Source: Metapseudomonas boanensis (GTDB lineage: Bacteria; Pseudomonadota; Gammaproteobacteria; Pseudomonadales; Pseudomonadaceae). Taken from it: a DNA stretch of 64,000 nt. Of this stretch, positions 35,105 through 44,990 are shown piece by piece (within the stretch, counting starts at the first letter, position 1; each line of letters opens with the position of its first letter). The DNA lies in contig NZ_JAGTIS010000006.1 of the NCBI RefSeq assembly GCF_018704125.1, forward strand, positions 124,001-188,000, read 5' to 3'. Below the pieces are notes generated by a model. The model did no database searches. It was not told where the DNA came from and was given only the letters and a program-made list of their open reading frames with translations. The position numbers and the translations under genes are program-made.

Positions 35105-35357
35105 TATTTCCCTGCTGGGGCAGCACCCATCCGATTGCAATTTCATCCAGGGCAGGCTCTGTGCCGGCATGGGAGTTTTTCAACAGAGTCGGCCGGTTGC
35201 TGGCGTATAGGTCGAACGCAGTCCTATGAAGCTACTGGCTAAACGTTCCTCACACCCATAATGCAGCAGTATCGGTAGGCGCAGCGCCGACGATTGTCAG
35301 CCGCTGCAAGCTACCAAATCCGGCCATTCGCAACTTGTGCTCCTGGGTAGCGCGAAT
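35105..35357. other. Intergenic, with a solo IS1182-type end
   Basis: TTTTTCAACAGAGTCGGCC at 35176-35194 differs by one base from the right terminal repeat of copy C (18321-18339), but no transposase sequence adjoins it. The rest of the 253-nt stretch shows nothing I can assign. Confidence 0.6.
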
Positions 35358-35801
35358 TCAGCTGATTTCTCCGCAGAATATCTCCCGGTTTCCGTCTGCA
35401 GGGCCGGTGCGTAGCACAATAGAGTAGGCCGCGGACCGTAAAGTATTCAGAGGCACGTTCGCCCTTCTCGAAAGCGTCCAGCCATGTCTGTTGTCTTTAT
35501 CTGCCAATACTCGCTGGTTCATCTCGAATGCAGGGGCTGAATTTTGCCTCTTCGTGCAGGTACCTGAATAGATATAGGAATAGATGTGGACCGGCCGCGT
35601 CGTTTCGCTGGGTACCCCGCTGATGAAGATCGACATGGAAGTCTCTTCTCCGTCGGCGGCGAGGGTTGCTTGGCCAATCTGGCCTACATTGTGCTGACTG
35701 GCGACAAGGGGAATGTTGACCACTTGGCGGTCTTCTACTGATGCACAGCTGACCAGGCCTGCAGCAATCGCGATTGCTGCAAGGTGCTGTTTGCGCTTCA
35801 T
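35358..35801 (-). CDS. Putative lipoprotein
   Basis: 147 residues from ATG 35801 (MKRKQHLAAIAIAAGLVSC), behind GGAGG. The basic start, hydrophobic stretch and lipobox GLVSC predict an exported lipoprotein with mature N-terminal Cys. The mature part (VNIPLVASQHNVGQIGQATL, FISGVPSETTRPVHIYSYIY, CTKRQNSAPAFEMN) looks like a small beta-rich domain. Function unknown. Confidence 0.65.
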   Translation of the reverse strand: MKRKQHLAAIAIAAGLVSCASVEDRQVVNIPLVASQHNVGQIGQATLAADGEETSMSIFISGVPSETTRPVHIYSYIYSGTCTKRQNSAPAFEMNQRVLADKDNRHGWTLSRRANVPLNTLRSAAYSIVLRTGPADGNREIFCGEIS

Positions 35802-35960
35802 GGTTTGCCTCCGGCTGGATGAGGCTTTCGACAAGGAAATCAGTATCTGCTCACGGCGGCTTATACGGATGCCAAGCGCCACTCATAAGTAAATGCCCAA
35901 TTCTCTTTCTTGTCTTGGCAGCCAGATACCGCTGATCCCTCAATCCATGGCGAGTGCGAG

Positions 35961-36160
35961 TTACGTGCGTTTGGCTGGGGCCCACAGCAGTAGCGTCATT
36001 GGGGCTGCGGGTAGGGTGATGAATATCATCAGGCGGTAGTCCTGCAGGTAGGCCAAGATCGACGCCTGGCGTACTACTTCCCTGTCTAGCTTCATGAAGT
36101 CCGCTGGCGAACTGAGATTGTGGACGCCTGCCTGACCTGTTTGAAGAATGGATTTCGCTA
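35961..36160 (-). pseudogene. EmrB/DHA2-type MFS transporter, C-terminal remnant
   Basis: The minus strand reads VVRQASILAYLQDYRLMIFI, then LPAAPMTLLLWAPAKRT and a stop at 35961. This is the typical C-terminal end of a DHA2 drug:H+ antiporter. Only about 65 codons remain, directly downstream of a MarR-type gene, as expected for a MarR-efflux operon that has lost most of its transporter. Confidence 0.7.
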
Positions 36161-36173
36161 GTCTTCGGCCGAC

Positions 36174-36599
36174 TCAAGAAGTGAGATTGGTACGCATGTG
36201 TTGTAAGGCAGAAATCAGGGTGCGGGCCTCGTCCTCTGAGAAGTTGCGAAGCGCTTCTTGCCGTGTCACCTCAGCTACGTGAGCAATGGTCGACAGTTCA
36301 GCACCAGCTTTGGGGCGCAGAAAAAGCCGGTAGGCGCGCCTGTCGCCTGGATCCCGTCGGCGCTCAACCAGATCTGACTGCTCCAACTGGTCGATGAGCC
36401 GGGCCAGCGTGATCGGCTTGATCTCCAACATGTCTGCGAGCTCGACTTGTCGACAGCCCTGGTGCTTTGCCACGTATAGAAGCGCCCGTGTCTGGCTAAG
36501 GGTCAGGCTTTTGCCTTGCAGGTGGCGTTCGAAAGAACGCCGTATCAATTTGGCAACGTCTGCGATCAAGAAGCCCAGGCTGCTTAGATCGGGGTTCAT
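36174..36599 (-). CDS. MarR-family transcriptional regulator
   Basis: 141 residues with a winged helix-turn-helix in the centre (LSQTRALLYVAKHQGCRQVELADMLEIKPITLARLIDQLEQSDLVERRRDPGDRRAYRLFL, residues about 35-95, given as landmarks). Flanking helices form the dimer interface. It resembles regulators of efflux pumps, and a DHA2 pump remnant follows immediately. A 13-bp palindrome upstream is a possible autoregulatory operator. Confidence 0.85.
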   Translation of the reverse strand: MNPDLSSLGFLIADVAKLIRRSFERHLQGKSLTLSQTRALLYVAKHQGCRQVELADMLEIKPITLARLIDQLEQSDLVERRRDPGDRRAYRLFLRPKAGAELSTIAHVAEVTRQEALRNFSEDEARTLISALQHMRTNLTS

Positions 36600-36619
36600 G
36601 GCGTGTATTCCTCATAATG

Positions 36620-36632
36620 AGTACTACGTACT
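36620..36632. promoter_or_regulatory. Palindrome AGTAC-TAC-GTACT upstream of the MarR gene
   Basis: A 13-bp palindrome 21-33 nt upstream of the MarR start codon, placed where a self-repressing MarR dimer would overlap the promoter. Assignment is by position and symmetry only. Confidence 0.45.
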
Positions 36633-36837
36633 AATTGCATGTAGTTCTGCCCTGTCCAGACTGGGCTGAGTGGACACTTGCTTAAGGTGGATAATGTCCG
36701 CCGCAAGGAGTGTTCATGATCCAGGCCTGACGACGTTGTCCCGAGTCCTTTACTACTACGCAGATGTCGAGAATGTTCAAGCATGGGGAGAGGAGGGCAT
36801 GCAAACTCGCCGATGAGGCGAGACGCCAGTTGGGAAT

Positions 36838-37395
36838 TTACTTGCTCCTTATGAGTTGAAGAAACTCTTGCCTAGAGTTGGAGGACTCGCGGAAGGCTCC
36901 GAGCATCACTGATGTGGTCATCACCGAGTTCTGCTTTTCCACACCGCGCATCATCATGCACATATGTTTTGCCTCTATTACGACGGCGACGCCAGCGGCC
37001 TGAGTGACGCTTTGTATTGCGTTGGCGATTTGCTTGGTGAGGTCCTCTTGAATTTGCAGGCGACGGGCGAACAGATCGACGATTCGCGCGACCTTCGAGA
37101 GTCCAAGGACCTTCCCTGTGGGCATATAGGCGACATGTGCCTTACCGATAAAGGGCAGCAGGTGATGCTCGCAGAGCGAATATAGTTCGATGTCGCGCAC
37201 GATCACCATTTCATCGGTATCTGACGCAAAAAGGGCGTCAGAAACTACCTCCTCTAGCGACATCGTATAGCCTTGGCATAAATAGCTCATGGCTTTTGCG
37301 GCGCGTTTGGGAGAATCGAGCAGGCCTTCTCGGTTTGGATCTTCACCCAGACCAATGATGATTTGTCGGAAGTGTTCTGCCATCTTATCTTTCAT
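36838..37395 (-). CDS. folE: GTP cyclohydrolase I (FolE)
   Basis: 185 residues of the type IA enzyme, which converts GTP to 7,8-dihydroneopterin triphosphate for folate or biopterin. It shows [18 protein letters not shown], the zinc-ligand CEHHLLPF (Cys and His), and the second Cys in [14 protein letters not shown]. The length is normal for bacterial homologues. It starts 8 nt upstream of the TetR gene's stop codon, overlapping it, so the two are probably co-transcribed. In this catabolic setting it may be an extra copy. Confidence 0.88.
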   Translation of the reverse strand: MKDKMAEHFRQIIIGLGEDPNREGLLDSPKRAAKAMSYLCQGYTMSLEEVVSDALFASDTDEMVIVRDIELYSLCEHHLLPFIGKAHVAYMPTGKVLGLSKVARIVDLFARRLQIQEDLTKQIANAIQSVTQAAGVAVVIEAKHMCMMMRGVEKQNSVMTTSVMLGAFRESSNSRQEFLQLIRSK

Positions 37396-38023
37396 GGTGA
37401 TTCCCATTGCTGCGCTCGTCCTTGGCTAGAGGCGTACTAAATAGAGTTGATCCTTGGAGAGCAGGAAGAGCCCTCATTCCCATTGCATTGGCAACCATGC
37501 AGCTGAATAGTCCAATCACATTGGACTGGAAGTTGGCCGTTGCACCTTCAAGCATGGAAAGAATCGCATGGGCGGCTACTTCCGGGGGTAGTGGCTGAAA
37601 CAGTTGCTGTGCAACGCCCTGCTGTAAAATGTTCTGCAAACACTCTCGTTGTAGTCGCCGCAGCGACTGGATGCTCGACTGTTGTTCATCTGTCAGGCTG
37701 CGTAGTTCCCGACGTGCCAGATCGTGATGTTGACGATGCTGCAAGTTGAACTCGATGTGCGCACGCACGAAGGCTTCGAGGCGCTGGATTGGATGCGGGA
37801 TGTTACTGCTTTCATCGACGAGGGTGTCGAGCAGGTCCGCCTCGTACTCCTCAACCAATTCGAACAGCAGTGATTGCTTGCTATCCATATGGTTGTACAG
37901 CGAGCCGACTTGCATACCTATTGCCGTGGCCAGCTGGCGCAGGCTTACCGCGTCGAAACTCCGGTCGACGAACAGTTCCAGCGCGACTTGACGGAGGAGC
38001 TGGCTCGGCGAAGGGCTTTCCAT
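37385..38023 (-). CDS. TetR-family transcriptional regulator
   Basis: 212 residues from ATG 38023 ([23 protein letters not shown]). The N-terminal helix-turn-helix ([28 protein letters not shown]) is canonical, and the C-terminal all-helical domain resembles regulators of acyl-CoA metabolism. It is 52 nt downstream of the thiolase gene and overlaps folE, forming a thiolase-tetR-folE unit. It is one candidate for the protein that binds the TTGAACA-N13-TGTTCAA dyads of the region. Confidence 0.82.
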   Translation of the reverse strand: MESPSPSQLLRQVALELFVDRSFDAVSLRQLATAIGMQVGSLYNHMDSKQSLLFELVEEYEADLLDTLVDESSNIPHPIQRLEAFVRAHIEFNLQHRQHHDLARRELRSLTDEQQSSIQSLRRLQRECLQNILQQGVAQQLFQPLPPEVAAHAILSMLEGATANFQSNVIGLFSCMVANAMGMRALPALQGSTLFSTPLAKDERSNGNHHER

Positions 38024-38075
38024 GCAATGCCCTGGCGACGGAGTGATTGAGGAAGCGGAGGCCGGAAGCAATTGT

Positions 38076-39257
38076 TCAGTTCCTTTCCAGAGCCAGAGCA
38101 ATGCCTTGACCACCGCCGATGCACAAGGTCGCGAGTCCTTTCCTGGCGTCGCGCTTGAGCATCTCGTGAATCAGGGTAACTAGCACGCGACAGCCAGACG
38201 CCCCTATTGGGTGACCGAGAGCAATTGCACCGCCATTGACATTGACCTTGCTCATGTCCCAGCCAGTCTCTCGACTAACTGACAAGGACTGTGCGGCAAA
38301 GGCTTCGTTGGCTTCGATCAGGTCCAAGTCGTCCAGGGTCCAGCCCGCCTTCTCCAAGCATTTCCTAGTCGCCGACACAGGTCCGATGCCCATGATTGCG
38401 GGATCGACCCCAGCACTGGCATAGGACCTGATTGTCGCCAGTACCGGTAGACCCAGATCTCGAGCTTTAGCCGAACTCATTAGAAGGACTGCGGCTGCTC
38501 CATCGTTGATGGTTGAGGCGTTTCCCGCCGTGACACTGCCGTCGGGCTTGAAGGCGGGGCGAAGTTTGGCCAGTGATTCAGGCGAGGTTCCGTCCCGTGG
38601 TTGTTCATCTGTCGCGAATGAAGTCGGTTCACCTCCTCGTTGCGGGAGCATGACCGGCGTGACCTCCTCCTTGAATCGATCTGCTTCGATGGCTGCCGCT
38701 GCCAGCTGCTGGGAGAGCGCCGCATAAGCATCCTGTTGTTCGCGGGTCAGCTTGTAGCAGTCGACCAGATTCTCGGCAGTGATCCCCATGTGATAGCCGT
38801 TGAACGCATCTGTCAGCCCGTCTTGCAGCAGCGAGTCCGTCAACTGCGCGTTGCCCATACGCAAGCCGCTACGTGCTTTGGCCAGGGTAAAGGGAGCCTG
38901 GCTCATATTTTCCATTCCACCGGCAATAACGATTTCGGCGTCACCGCTGCGAATGGCCTGGGCGCCCAGGCTCACCGTTTTCAAGCCGGAACCGCACAGC
39001 TTGTTGATAGTCATGGCCGTAACCGTTTGGGGTAGCCCGGCATTCAGTGCGGATTGTCGGGCGGGGTTTTGTCCACACCCCGCTGTCAGCACCTGCCCGA
39101 GAATTACTTCGTCAACGTTGGCAGGATCCAGGCCGGTTTGCTCCAGCAAACCGCGAATGACAATGCTGCCTAGTTCAATAGCGCTGACGTCGGCCAGACT
39201 GCCCTGGAAAGCTCCGATAGCAGTGCGGGTGGCGGCTACTATTACGGCCTCTTGCAT
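38076..39257 (-). CDS. Acetyl-CoA acetyltransferase (thiolase)
   Basis: 393 residues with all thiolase landmarks: the acylated Cys in [11 protein letters not shown], the middle motif [19 protein letters not shown] with the catalytic His, and the C-terminal Cys in [10 protein letters not shown]. Thiolases either condense two acetyl-CoA or cleave 3-ketoacyl-CoA; in a catabolic block cleavage is more likely. ATG 39257 follows AGAGG. The gene is between the large oxidoreductase and the tetR/folE pair, same direction. Confidence 0.88.
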   Translation of the reverse strand: MQEAVIVAATRTAIGAFQGSLADVSAIELGSIVIRGLLEQTGLDPANVDEVILGQVLTAGCGQNPARQSALNAGLPQTVTAMTINKLCGSGLKTVSLGAQAIRSGDAEIVIAGGMENMSQAPFTLAKARSGLRMGNAQLTDSLLQDGLTDAFNGYHMGITAENLVDCYKLTREQQDAYAALSQQLAAAAIEADRFKEEVTPVMLPQRGGEPTSFATDEQPRDGTSPESLAKLRPAFKPDGSVTAGNASTINDGAAAVLLMSSAKARDLGLPVLATIRSYASAGVDPAIMGIGPVSATRKCLEKAGWTLDDLDLIEANEAFAAQSLSVSRETGWDMSKVNVNGGAIALGHPIGASGCRVLVTLIHEMLKRDARKGLATLCIGGGQGIALALERN

Positions 39258-39354
39258 GATCACCTCTGAATAAAAGACGTGGCTCTATAACCTTTTGAGT
39301 CGGAGCCACGGTCTGCCAAACGGGGGGCAGAAAACTCACTTGGATGGGGCCTAA

Positions 39355-42300
39355 TCAAAGCTGGGCCGCATGTATGCGCACCACCTTGTCGACCTGGCCC
39401 GCATCGTGGAACTGCGAGGGAGTGCCATGCCACTGCTCCAACAAGCGTGTTTTCTGCTGTTGGGCGTGCGCCAGATAGCGCTCTTTGACTGCGCCATAGC
39501 CACGTACGGCATCCGGTAGCTTGGCCAACTGCACGGCAGTGTCGAGCTTGTCAGGCGTGAGCCCGGACAGCAGTTCCTCAAGGATTTGCTCGTAGTTACG
39601 TAGCCACTCGCGTTCGACCTTGCGCTCATGGGTGTAGGCGAACGGGTCGAGCCACGTGTTGCGTATGCCCTTCAGCTTGGCAAGCAGCTTGAAGCCTTTG
39701 AGCATCCAGGGACCGTAACTGCGCTTGGCCGGCTCGACACCGGGGCCTGCTTTGTTGAGCAGCGGCGGGGCAAGATGAAAGCGCAGGTTGTAATCGCCCT
39801 CGAAAGTTGCCTCGATCTTCTTGAGGAACTCGCCGTGAGTGAACAGACGAGCGACTTCATATTCGTCTTTGATCGCCAAGACCTTGAAGTAGTATCGGGC
39901 CACCGCTTCGGTCAGCTCGCCGGGCTTGCCCGACAAAGCGCGTTCCGCTGCGCTGAACTGTTCAACACGACTCAGGTAGCGATTGCCGTACTCTGCGTTT
40001 TGGTACGCCGTGAGATACTCGACGCGCCGCGCAACGGCTTCATCCAGGCTCTGGGATATTTGCCTGTCAGGGCTGACCACCTTCCCTGCTTCAAGAATGC
40101 CTCGTACGCGTTGCAGGTCCACCGCGGCGCGACGCCCCCAGGCGAAGGCACTGCGGTTGAACGCCACGGCGGTACCATTGAGTTCGATGGCTTGAAGCAA
40201 GGCAGCTTCACCCACCGGCAGCCAACCCTTTTGATAGGCATAGCCGAGCATAAAGGTGTTGGTCGCAATCGAATCGCCCATTAGCGCTGTCGCAATATCG
40301 CTGGCATCGATAAAGGTGGCGTGGCTGTCCCCGACAGCCTCCCGGATCTGTGAGGCCATCCCTTGACTACGAAATTGTGGGTCAGGATGGGCCGTTAGGT
40401 CACCGCTTTCGGCTTGCTGCGCGAAGGTTCGGATAAATGCGCTGGTGATGCTTTCCTCGCTATTGATCAGCGCATAGGTGACACCCTGGCGGACTTTGGC
40501 GAGAGTCTCGGTATTGGCGCTGACTACCAGATCGCAGCCCAGCAACAAACTGGCCTCACCTTCTGCGATGCGTGGAGCGAACAGTTGATCCTGGTGCGCG
40601 GCGATGCGGATATGTGACCAGACCGCGCCGCCTTTTTGCGCCATGCCGGCCATATCAAGGTTCAGCGCACCTTTGCCCTCGATAAAAGCCGCCATGCCGA
40701 GGAGGGCGCCGATGGTGACCACCCCGGTGCCGCCTACGCCGGTGACCAGGATGCTGTAAGGCTCATCCAGACTCATAGGCGGAGGGGCTGGAAGATCCCA
40801 TCGGTCCTCTGGGTGTTCTGCCATAGCCTTGGGTTTGCGCAGGTTACCGCCTTCGACTGTGACGAAACTCGGGCAAAAGCCGGACAGACAAGTGAAGTCC
40901 TTGTTGCAGGATGACTGGTCGATCTCGCGTTTGCGGCCGAACTCTGTTTCTACCGCGACCACGGACATGCAGTTGGATTTGCTGCTGCAGTCGCCGCAGC
41001 CTTCGCAGACGGCTTCGTTGATTACGACCCGGCGTGCCGGGTCGGGAAACTTGCCGCGCTTGCGGCGGCGGCGTTTCTCGGCGGCGCAGGTCTGGTCGTA
41101 GATGATTGCCGACACGCCGGGAAACTCGCGCAGTTCCTTCTGCACCTCTTCAATCTGGTCGCGGCGCAGGACCGGCACGCCGGGCGCCAGGTCGTGCACA
41201 TCCCGGTACCTGTCCGGGTCGTCGCTGACCACCACGATGCGCTGCACGCCTTCGGCGGCGAGCTGGCGGGAAATCTGCGACACGGTCAGGCTACCGTCCA
41301 CCGGCTGGCCGCCGGTCATCGCCACCGCATCGTTGTAGAGGATCTTGTAGGTGATCGGCACCTTGGCCGCCACGGCCGCGCGGATGGCCAGCAGGCCGGA
41401 GTGGAAGTAGGTACCGTCGCCGAGATTGGCGAACACGTGGCGGGTTTCGGTGAATGGCGCCTGGCCGACCCAGGCCACGCCTTCGCCGCCCATCTGGCTG
41501 AAGGTCTCGGTCCGCGGGTAGATCCAGGCGGCCATGTAGTGGCAGCCGATGCCGGCTAGCGCGCGGCTGCCTTCCGGCACTTTGGTGGAGGTATTGTGCG
41601 GGCAGCCGGAGCAGTAGTGCGGCACGCGGTCCATCAGGTTGCTGAACTGCTGCTTGCAGCCGAGCTGGGCCTCCAGCACACCCAGTCGCGCCTGCAGCGG
41701 CCCATGCGGATGCAGGTGCAGGATGCGCTTGGCCAGGGCGCGGGCGATCAGCGTCGGGGTCAGGTCGTTGATCGCGGGTAGTAGCCAGTCGGTGTGCGGC
41801 AGGCTCCACTCGCCCTTGTCATCGAACTTGCCGACGATGCGCGGGCGCACGTCCTCGCGCCAGTTGTAGAGTTCCTCCTTGAGCTGATACTCGATCATGT
41901 GGCGCTTTTCCTCGACCACCACGATTTCCTCCAGCCCTTCAGCGAACTGGCGCACGCCCTCAGCTTCCAGCGGCCAGACCATGCCCACCTTGTACACCCG
42001 TATGCCGATTCGTTCGGCCATCTCCTGGTCGATGCCGAGCATGTCCAGCGCCTGGCAGACATCCAGGTAGGACTTGCCGGAGGTGATGATGCCGATGCGC
42101 GCATTGCGTGAGTCGAGAGTCACGCGGTTCAGACCGTTGGCGCGGGCATAGGCGGCGGCGGCGTACAGCTTGTGCTCCAGCAGGCGCTGCTCTTGAGCCA
42201 GCGGCGGGTCCGGCCAGCGGATGTTGAGGCCGCCCTCCGGCAGATCGAAATCGGGAATGACCGGCTGCACGCGGTTGATGTCGAGATCGACGATGGCCGC

Positions 42301-42921
42301 GCTTTCCACAGTGTCGGCCACCGCCTTGAGCGCCACCCAGCAACCGGAGTAGCGCGACATGGCGAAGCCGTGCAGGCCATAGTCGAGGTATTCCTGCACG
42401 CCGGATGGTGCCAGCACCGGCATCATCACGGCCTTGAAAATGTGCTCGGTCTGGTGAGGCAGCGAGGAGGAGCGGGCGCCGTGGTCATCGCCGGCGATAG
42501 CCAGCACACCGCCGAACTTCGAGGTGCCGGCGGCGTTGGCGTGGCGGAACACGTCGCCGCAGCGGTCCACGCCGGGGCCTTTGCCGTACCACATGCCGAA
42601 CACGCCGTCGTACTTGGCGCCGGGGAACAGGTTGACCTGCTGGGTGCCCCATAGCGAGGTGGCTGCGAGGTCCTCGTTGACCCCCGGCTGGAACCTGACG
42701 TGGTTCTGCTTGAGGTGGTCGCGGGCCTTCCACAGCGCCTGGTCGAAGCCGCCCAGCGGCGAACCACGGTAGCCGGAGATGAAGCCGGCGGTGTCGAGGC
42801 CGTCGATGAGGTCGCGCTGACGCTGCATCAGGGGCAGGCGCACCAGTGCCTGGACGCCGGTCATCAGGGCTTTCCCGGTTTGCTGGACGTACTTGTCTTC
42901 CAGCGAGGGCGATGTGCTCAT
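39355..42921 (-). CDS. Indolepyruvate:ferredoxin oxidoreductase-like fused enzyme
   Basis: 1188 residues combining alpha- and beta-type domains: thiamine-diphosphate-binding parts (HHCSGCPHNTSTK-like YCSGCPHNTSTKVPEG, GIGCHYMAAW, GDGTYFHSGLLAIR), a Cys-rich iron-sulfur part (CEGCGDCSSKSNC), and a C-terminal gamma-type domain (VTGVGGTGVVTIGALLG). Family members oxidise aryl- or branched 2-oxoacids to acyl-CoA with ferredoxin. Start ATG 42921 follows GGAGG. It is divergent from the DUF1302 gene and has a 27-bp dyad 56 nt upstream. The true substrate in this cluster is not known. Confidence 0.85.
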   Translation of the reverse strand: MSTSPSLEDKYVQQTGKALMTGVQALVRLPLMQRQRDLIDGLDTAGFISGYRGSPLGGFDQALWKARDHLKQNHVRFQPGVNEDLAATSLWGTQQVNLFPGAKYDGVFGMWYGKGPGVDRCGDVFRHANAAGTSKFGGVLAIAGDDHGARSSSLPHQTEHIFKAVMMPVLAPSGVQEYLDYGLHGFAMSRYSGCWVALKAVADTVESAAIVDLDINRVQPVIPDFDLPEGGLNIRWPDPPLAQEQRLLEHKLYAAAAYARANGLNRVTLDSRNARIGIITSGKSYLDVCQALDMLGIDQEMAERIGIRVYKVGMVWPLEAEGVRQFAEGLEEIVVVEEKRHMIEYQLKEELYNWREDVRPRIVGKFDDKGEWSLPHTDWLLPAINDLTPTLIARALAKRILHLHPHGPLQARLGVLEAQLGCKQQFSNLMDRVPHYCSGCPHNTSTKVPEGSRALAGIGCHYMAAWIYPRTETFSQMGGEGVAWVGQAPFTETRHVFANLGDGTYFHSGLLAIRAAVAAKVPITYKILYNDAVAMTGGQPVDGSLTVSQISRQLAAEGVQRIVVVSDDPDRYRDVHDLAPGVPVLRRDQIEEVQKELREFPGVSAIIYDQTCAAEKRRRRKRGKFPDPARRVVINEAVCEGCGDCSSKSNCMSVVAVETEFGRKREIDQSSCNKDFTCLSGFCPSFVTVEGGNLRKPKAMAEHPEDRWDLPAPPPMSLDEPYSILVTGVGGTGVVTIGALLGMAAFIEGKGALNLDMAGMAQKGGAVWSHIRIAAHQDQLFAPRIAEGEASLLLGCDLVVSANTETLAKVRQGVTYALINSEESITSAFIRTFAQQAESGDLTAHPDPQFRSQGMASQIREAVGDSHATFIDASDIATALMGDSIATNTFMLGYAYQKGWLPVGEAALLQAIELNGTAVAFNRSAFAWGRRAAVDLQRVRGILEAGKVVSPDRQISQSLDEAVARRVEYLTAYQNAEYGNRYLSRVEQFSAAERALSGKPGELTEAVARYYFKVLAIKDEYEVARLFTHGEFLKKIEATFEGDYNLRFHLAPPLLNKAGPGVEPAKRSYGPWMLKGFKLLAKLKGIRNTWLDPFAYTHERKVEREWLRNYEQILEELLSGLTPDKLDTAVQLAKLPDAVRGYGAVKERYLAHAQQQKTRLLEQWHGTPSQFHDAGQVDKVVRIHAAQL

Positions 42922-42976
42922 GGCTAACCTCCAATTGTTCTTCGATGCGGCCAACCTGTGGGCGTCGCATTTTTCT

Positions 42977-43003
42977 TTGAACAGATTATTGGTTAGTGTT
43001 CAG
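42977..43003. promoter_or_regulatory. 27-bp dyad, site 1 (TTGAACA-N13-TGTTCAG)
   Basis: Arms 42977-42983 and 42997-43003 with a 13-nt spacer, between the divergent oxidoreductase (start 42921) and DUF1302 gene (start 43220). The same arms and spacing recur at 51224 and 55899, each in an intergenic region. This suggests a shared regulator binding two half-sites 20 bp (two helical turns) apart. Confidence 0.6.
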
Positions 43004-43219
43004 ATATCGTTAAGCAATAAAAATTAGTCTTAGGTATCTGTTTATCAAATACCTGGGTGATCCCCCTGCTGTATTTCGGCGATAGCCTTTTGCATTTCGG
43101 CGATAGCCCGATTCGTTGTCTCCGCCTCCGTCCTTCCGTTTACTCGTTTTGCGGTCCCGCTGAGAGGGAGCGCCAGCACCGGCTGAAAACAACAACAACG
43201 AGCGAGACGGAGATTTCTG

Positions 43220-44884
43220 ATGTCGAGTGCCAACCTGATCGGCGGCCGTTTGGTAATTGGCTTGGCGGCGGCCCTGGCCTGTGGCGGTGTGCTCCAGGCG
43301 AAGGAGTTCGGGACCGGGAATCCGGACCTGAGCCTGCGTTGGGACAATACGCTGCGCTACAACTTGGGGGTACGGGCCGAGGAGCGGGAGCGCGCGCTGG
43401 CCAACAACGCTACCTATGACGAATCCGACTCCAAGTTCGACCGTGGAGATGTGGTGACCAACCGCCTCGACCTGATGAGCGAGTTCGAGCTGGCCTACCA
43501 GCAGTACCATGGCTTCCGTGTCAGCGCCGCGGCCTGGTACGACCAGGCTTACGCGGATGGCGACGTGGAGACCGCCGAGGGCAACGTCTTCTACCCCGGC
43601 GCCTTTCCGGGGCCGAGCACGCCGAGCTACCGGGGGGGCGAGTACTCCGGTTTCACCAAGCGCTATCACCGGGGCGTCAGCGGCGAACTGTTGGATGCCT
43701 TCGCCTTCACCCGTTTCAACCTCGGTGACGTACCAGTCAGCCTGCGCGCCGGCCGGCACACGGTCTACTGGGGCAGCGGGTTGCTGATCGCCGGCCACGC
43801 CATTTCCTACTCGCAGGCTCCGCTCGACGGCCGCAAAGCGGTGAGCAACCCCGGCACTGAGACGCGCGAGATATTCCTGCCGCTGACCCAGCTCTCAGCC
43901 CAGGCACAGGTGACCGATAGGCTGTCGGTCGCCGCCCAGTACTTCTTCGAATGGGACACCACTCGCGCGCCAGAAGGCGGCACGTACCTGGCCTCGGCCG
44001 ACATCGCCCTGGAAGGGCCGAACCAGTTGCCGGTCGCGCCTGGCTTCGTGCGGCCTCTGATCGATCCGCTGACTCCGGGCGACAGCGGCAACTGGGGGGT
44101 GATGGGCACCTACAGTCTCGATTTCCTGCACTCCGATATCGGCCTGTACTACCGCGAATTCGACGACTACAACCCGTGGGGCCTGCAGGTGGGTGGCAAC
44201 TTCGCCCGCTACGTATATGCCGACAACGTCAGGCTCTATGGCCTGAGCTGGTCGGCCGGGCCGGTGCTGGGGGGCGGCTCGGTAGGGGTGGACCTGTCCT
44301 ATCGGCAGAACACTTCGCTGATCTCGAGCAATTTCAGTTCCGTGGATAACCAAGGGGCGCGTGGCGACACCTGGCACCTGGTGGTCAACGGCCTCTGGCT
44401 GCTTCCACGTACGGACTTCTTCGACACCGGTAACGTCATAGCCGAGATGGCCTACAGCCACGTGCAACGCGTGACCGACCGCAAGGAGCTGTTCAAGGGC
44501 GAAGGCTACTCCGGCTGTCCGACAGGCCAGGACAAAGAGTGGGGCTGTGCCACGCGCAACTATGTTGGTGTCGCCTTCAGCTTCGCGCCGCAGTGGCTGG
44601 GAGTGTTTCCGGGCTGGAACATCTCCGCGCCCATGAGCTTTGACTACGGCGTGTCGGGCAATGCCGCCACCGGCGGCGGCAGCGAGGGTAAGTACAGCTA
44701 CAAGATCGGCATCAAGGGCACGCTGGATGAGCGTTATGACGTGACCCTGGCCTACATCGGCTACGGCAGCCCTCGCAAATACGCCGACATCCCCAGCGTG
44801 GGCAAGACGGTGGTCGGCGGTGCCGGCGACATCGGGCTGTCCGATCGCAACTGGATCTCGCTAACCCTGAGCACCGCGTTCTGA
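43220..44884 (+). CDS. DUF1302-family outer-membrane-type protein, copy 1
   Basis: 554 residues with a signal peptide ending near VLQA. The mature protein starts with KEFGTGNPDLSLRWDNTLRYN, the hallmark of DUF1302, and is rich in alternating aromatic/polar segments ending SLTLSTAF, as in outer-membrane beta-barrels. Such proteins nearly always occur with a DUF1329 partner, as here (107 nt downstream), in clusters for hydrophobic substrates or esters. Transport or surface binding of the substrate is inferred, not shown. The copy at 56190 is a paralogue. Confidence 0.82.
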   Translation: MSSANLIGGRLVIGLAAALACGGVLQAKEFGTGNPDLSLRWDNTLRYNLGVRAEERERALANNATYDESDSKFDRGDVVTNRLDLMSEFELAYQQYHGFRVSAAAWYDQAYADGDVETAEGNVFYPGAFPGPSTPSYRGGEYSGFTKRYHRGVSGELLDAFAFTRFNLGDVPVSLRAGRHTVYWGSGLLIAGHAISYSQAPLDGRKAVSNPGTETREIFLPLTQLSAQAQVTDRLSVAAQYFFEWDTTRAPEGGTYLASADIALEGPNQLPVAPGFVRPLIDPLTPGDSGNWGVMGTYSLDFLHSDIGLYYREFDDYNPWGLQVGGNFARYVYADNVRLYGLSWSAGPVLGGGSVGVDLSYRQNTSLISSNFSSVDNQGARGDTWHLVVNGLWLLPRTDFFDTGNVIAEMAYSHVQRVTDRKELFKGEGYSGCPTGQDKEWGCATRNYVGVAFSFAPQWLGVFPGWNISAPMSFDYGVSGNAATGGGSEGKYSYKIGIKGTLDERYDVTLAYIGYGSPRKYADIPSVGKTVVGGAGDIGLSDRNWISLTLSTAF

Positions 44885-44990
44885 TCCGCTGCCGGCTTCG
44901 CGGCCGGTGCGACACCACGGCACTGCGCTTGTGACGAAGACGCGCGGCGCGCCCGCCTGGTGTTTCCCAAGACCATGACTGGAGATTTCC

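Noticed and set aside
36640..36720. Possible IS3-type end (TGAGTGGACAC region) between marR and folE
   Set aside because: Too short and without a transposase frame or partner end.
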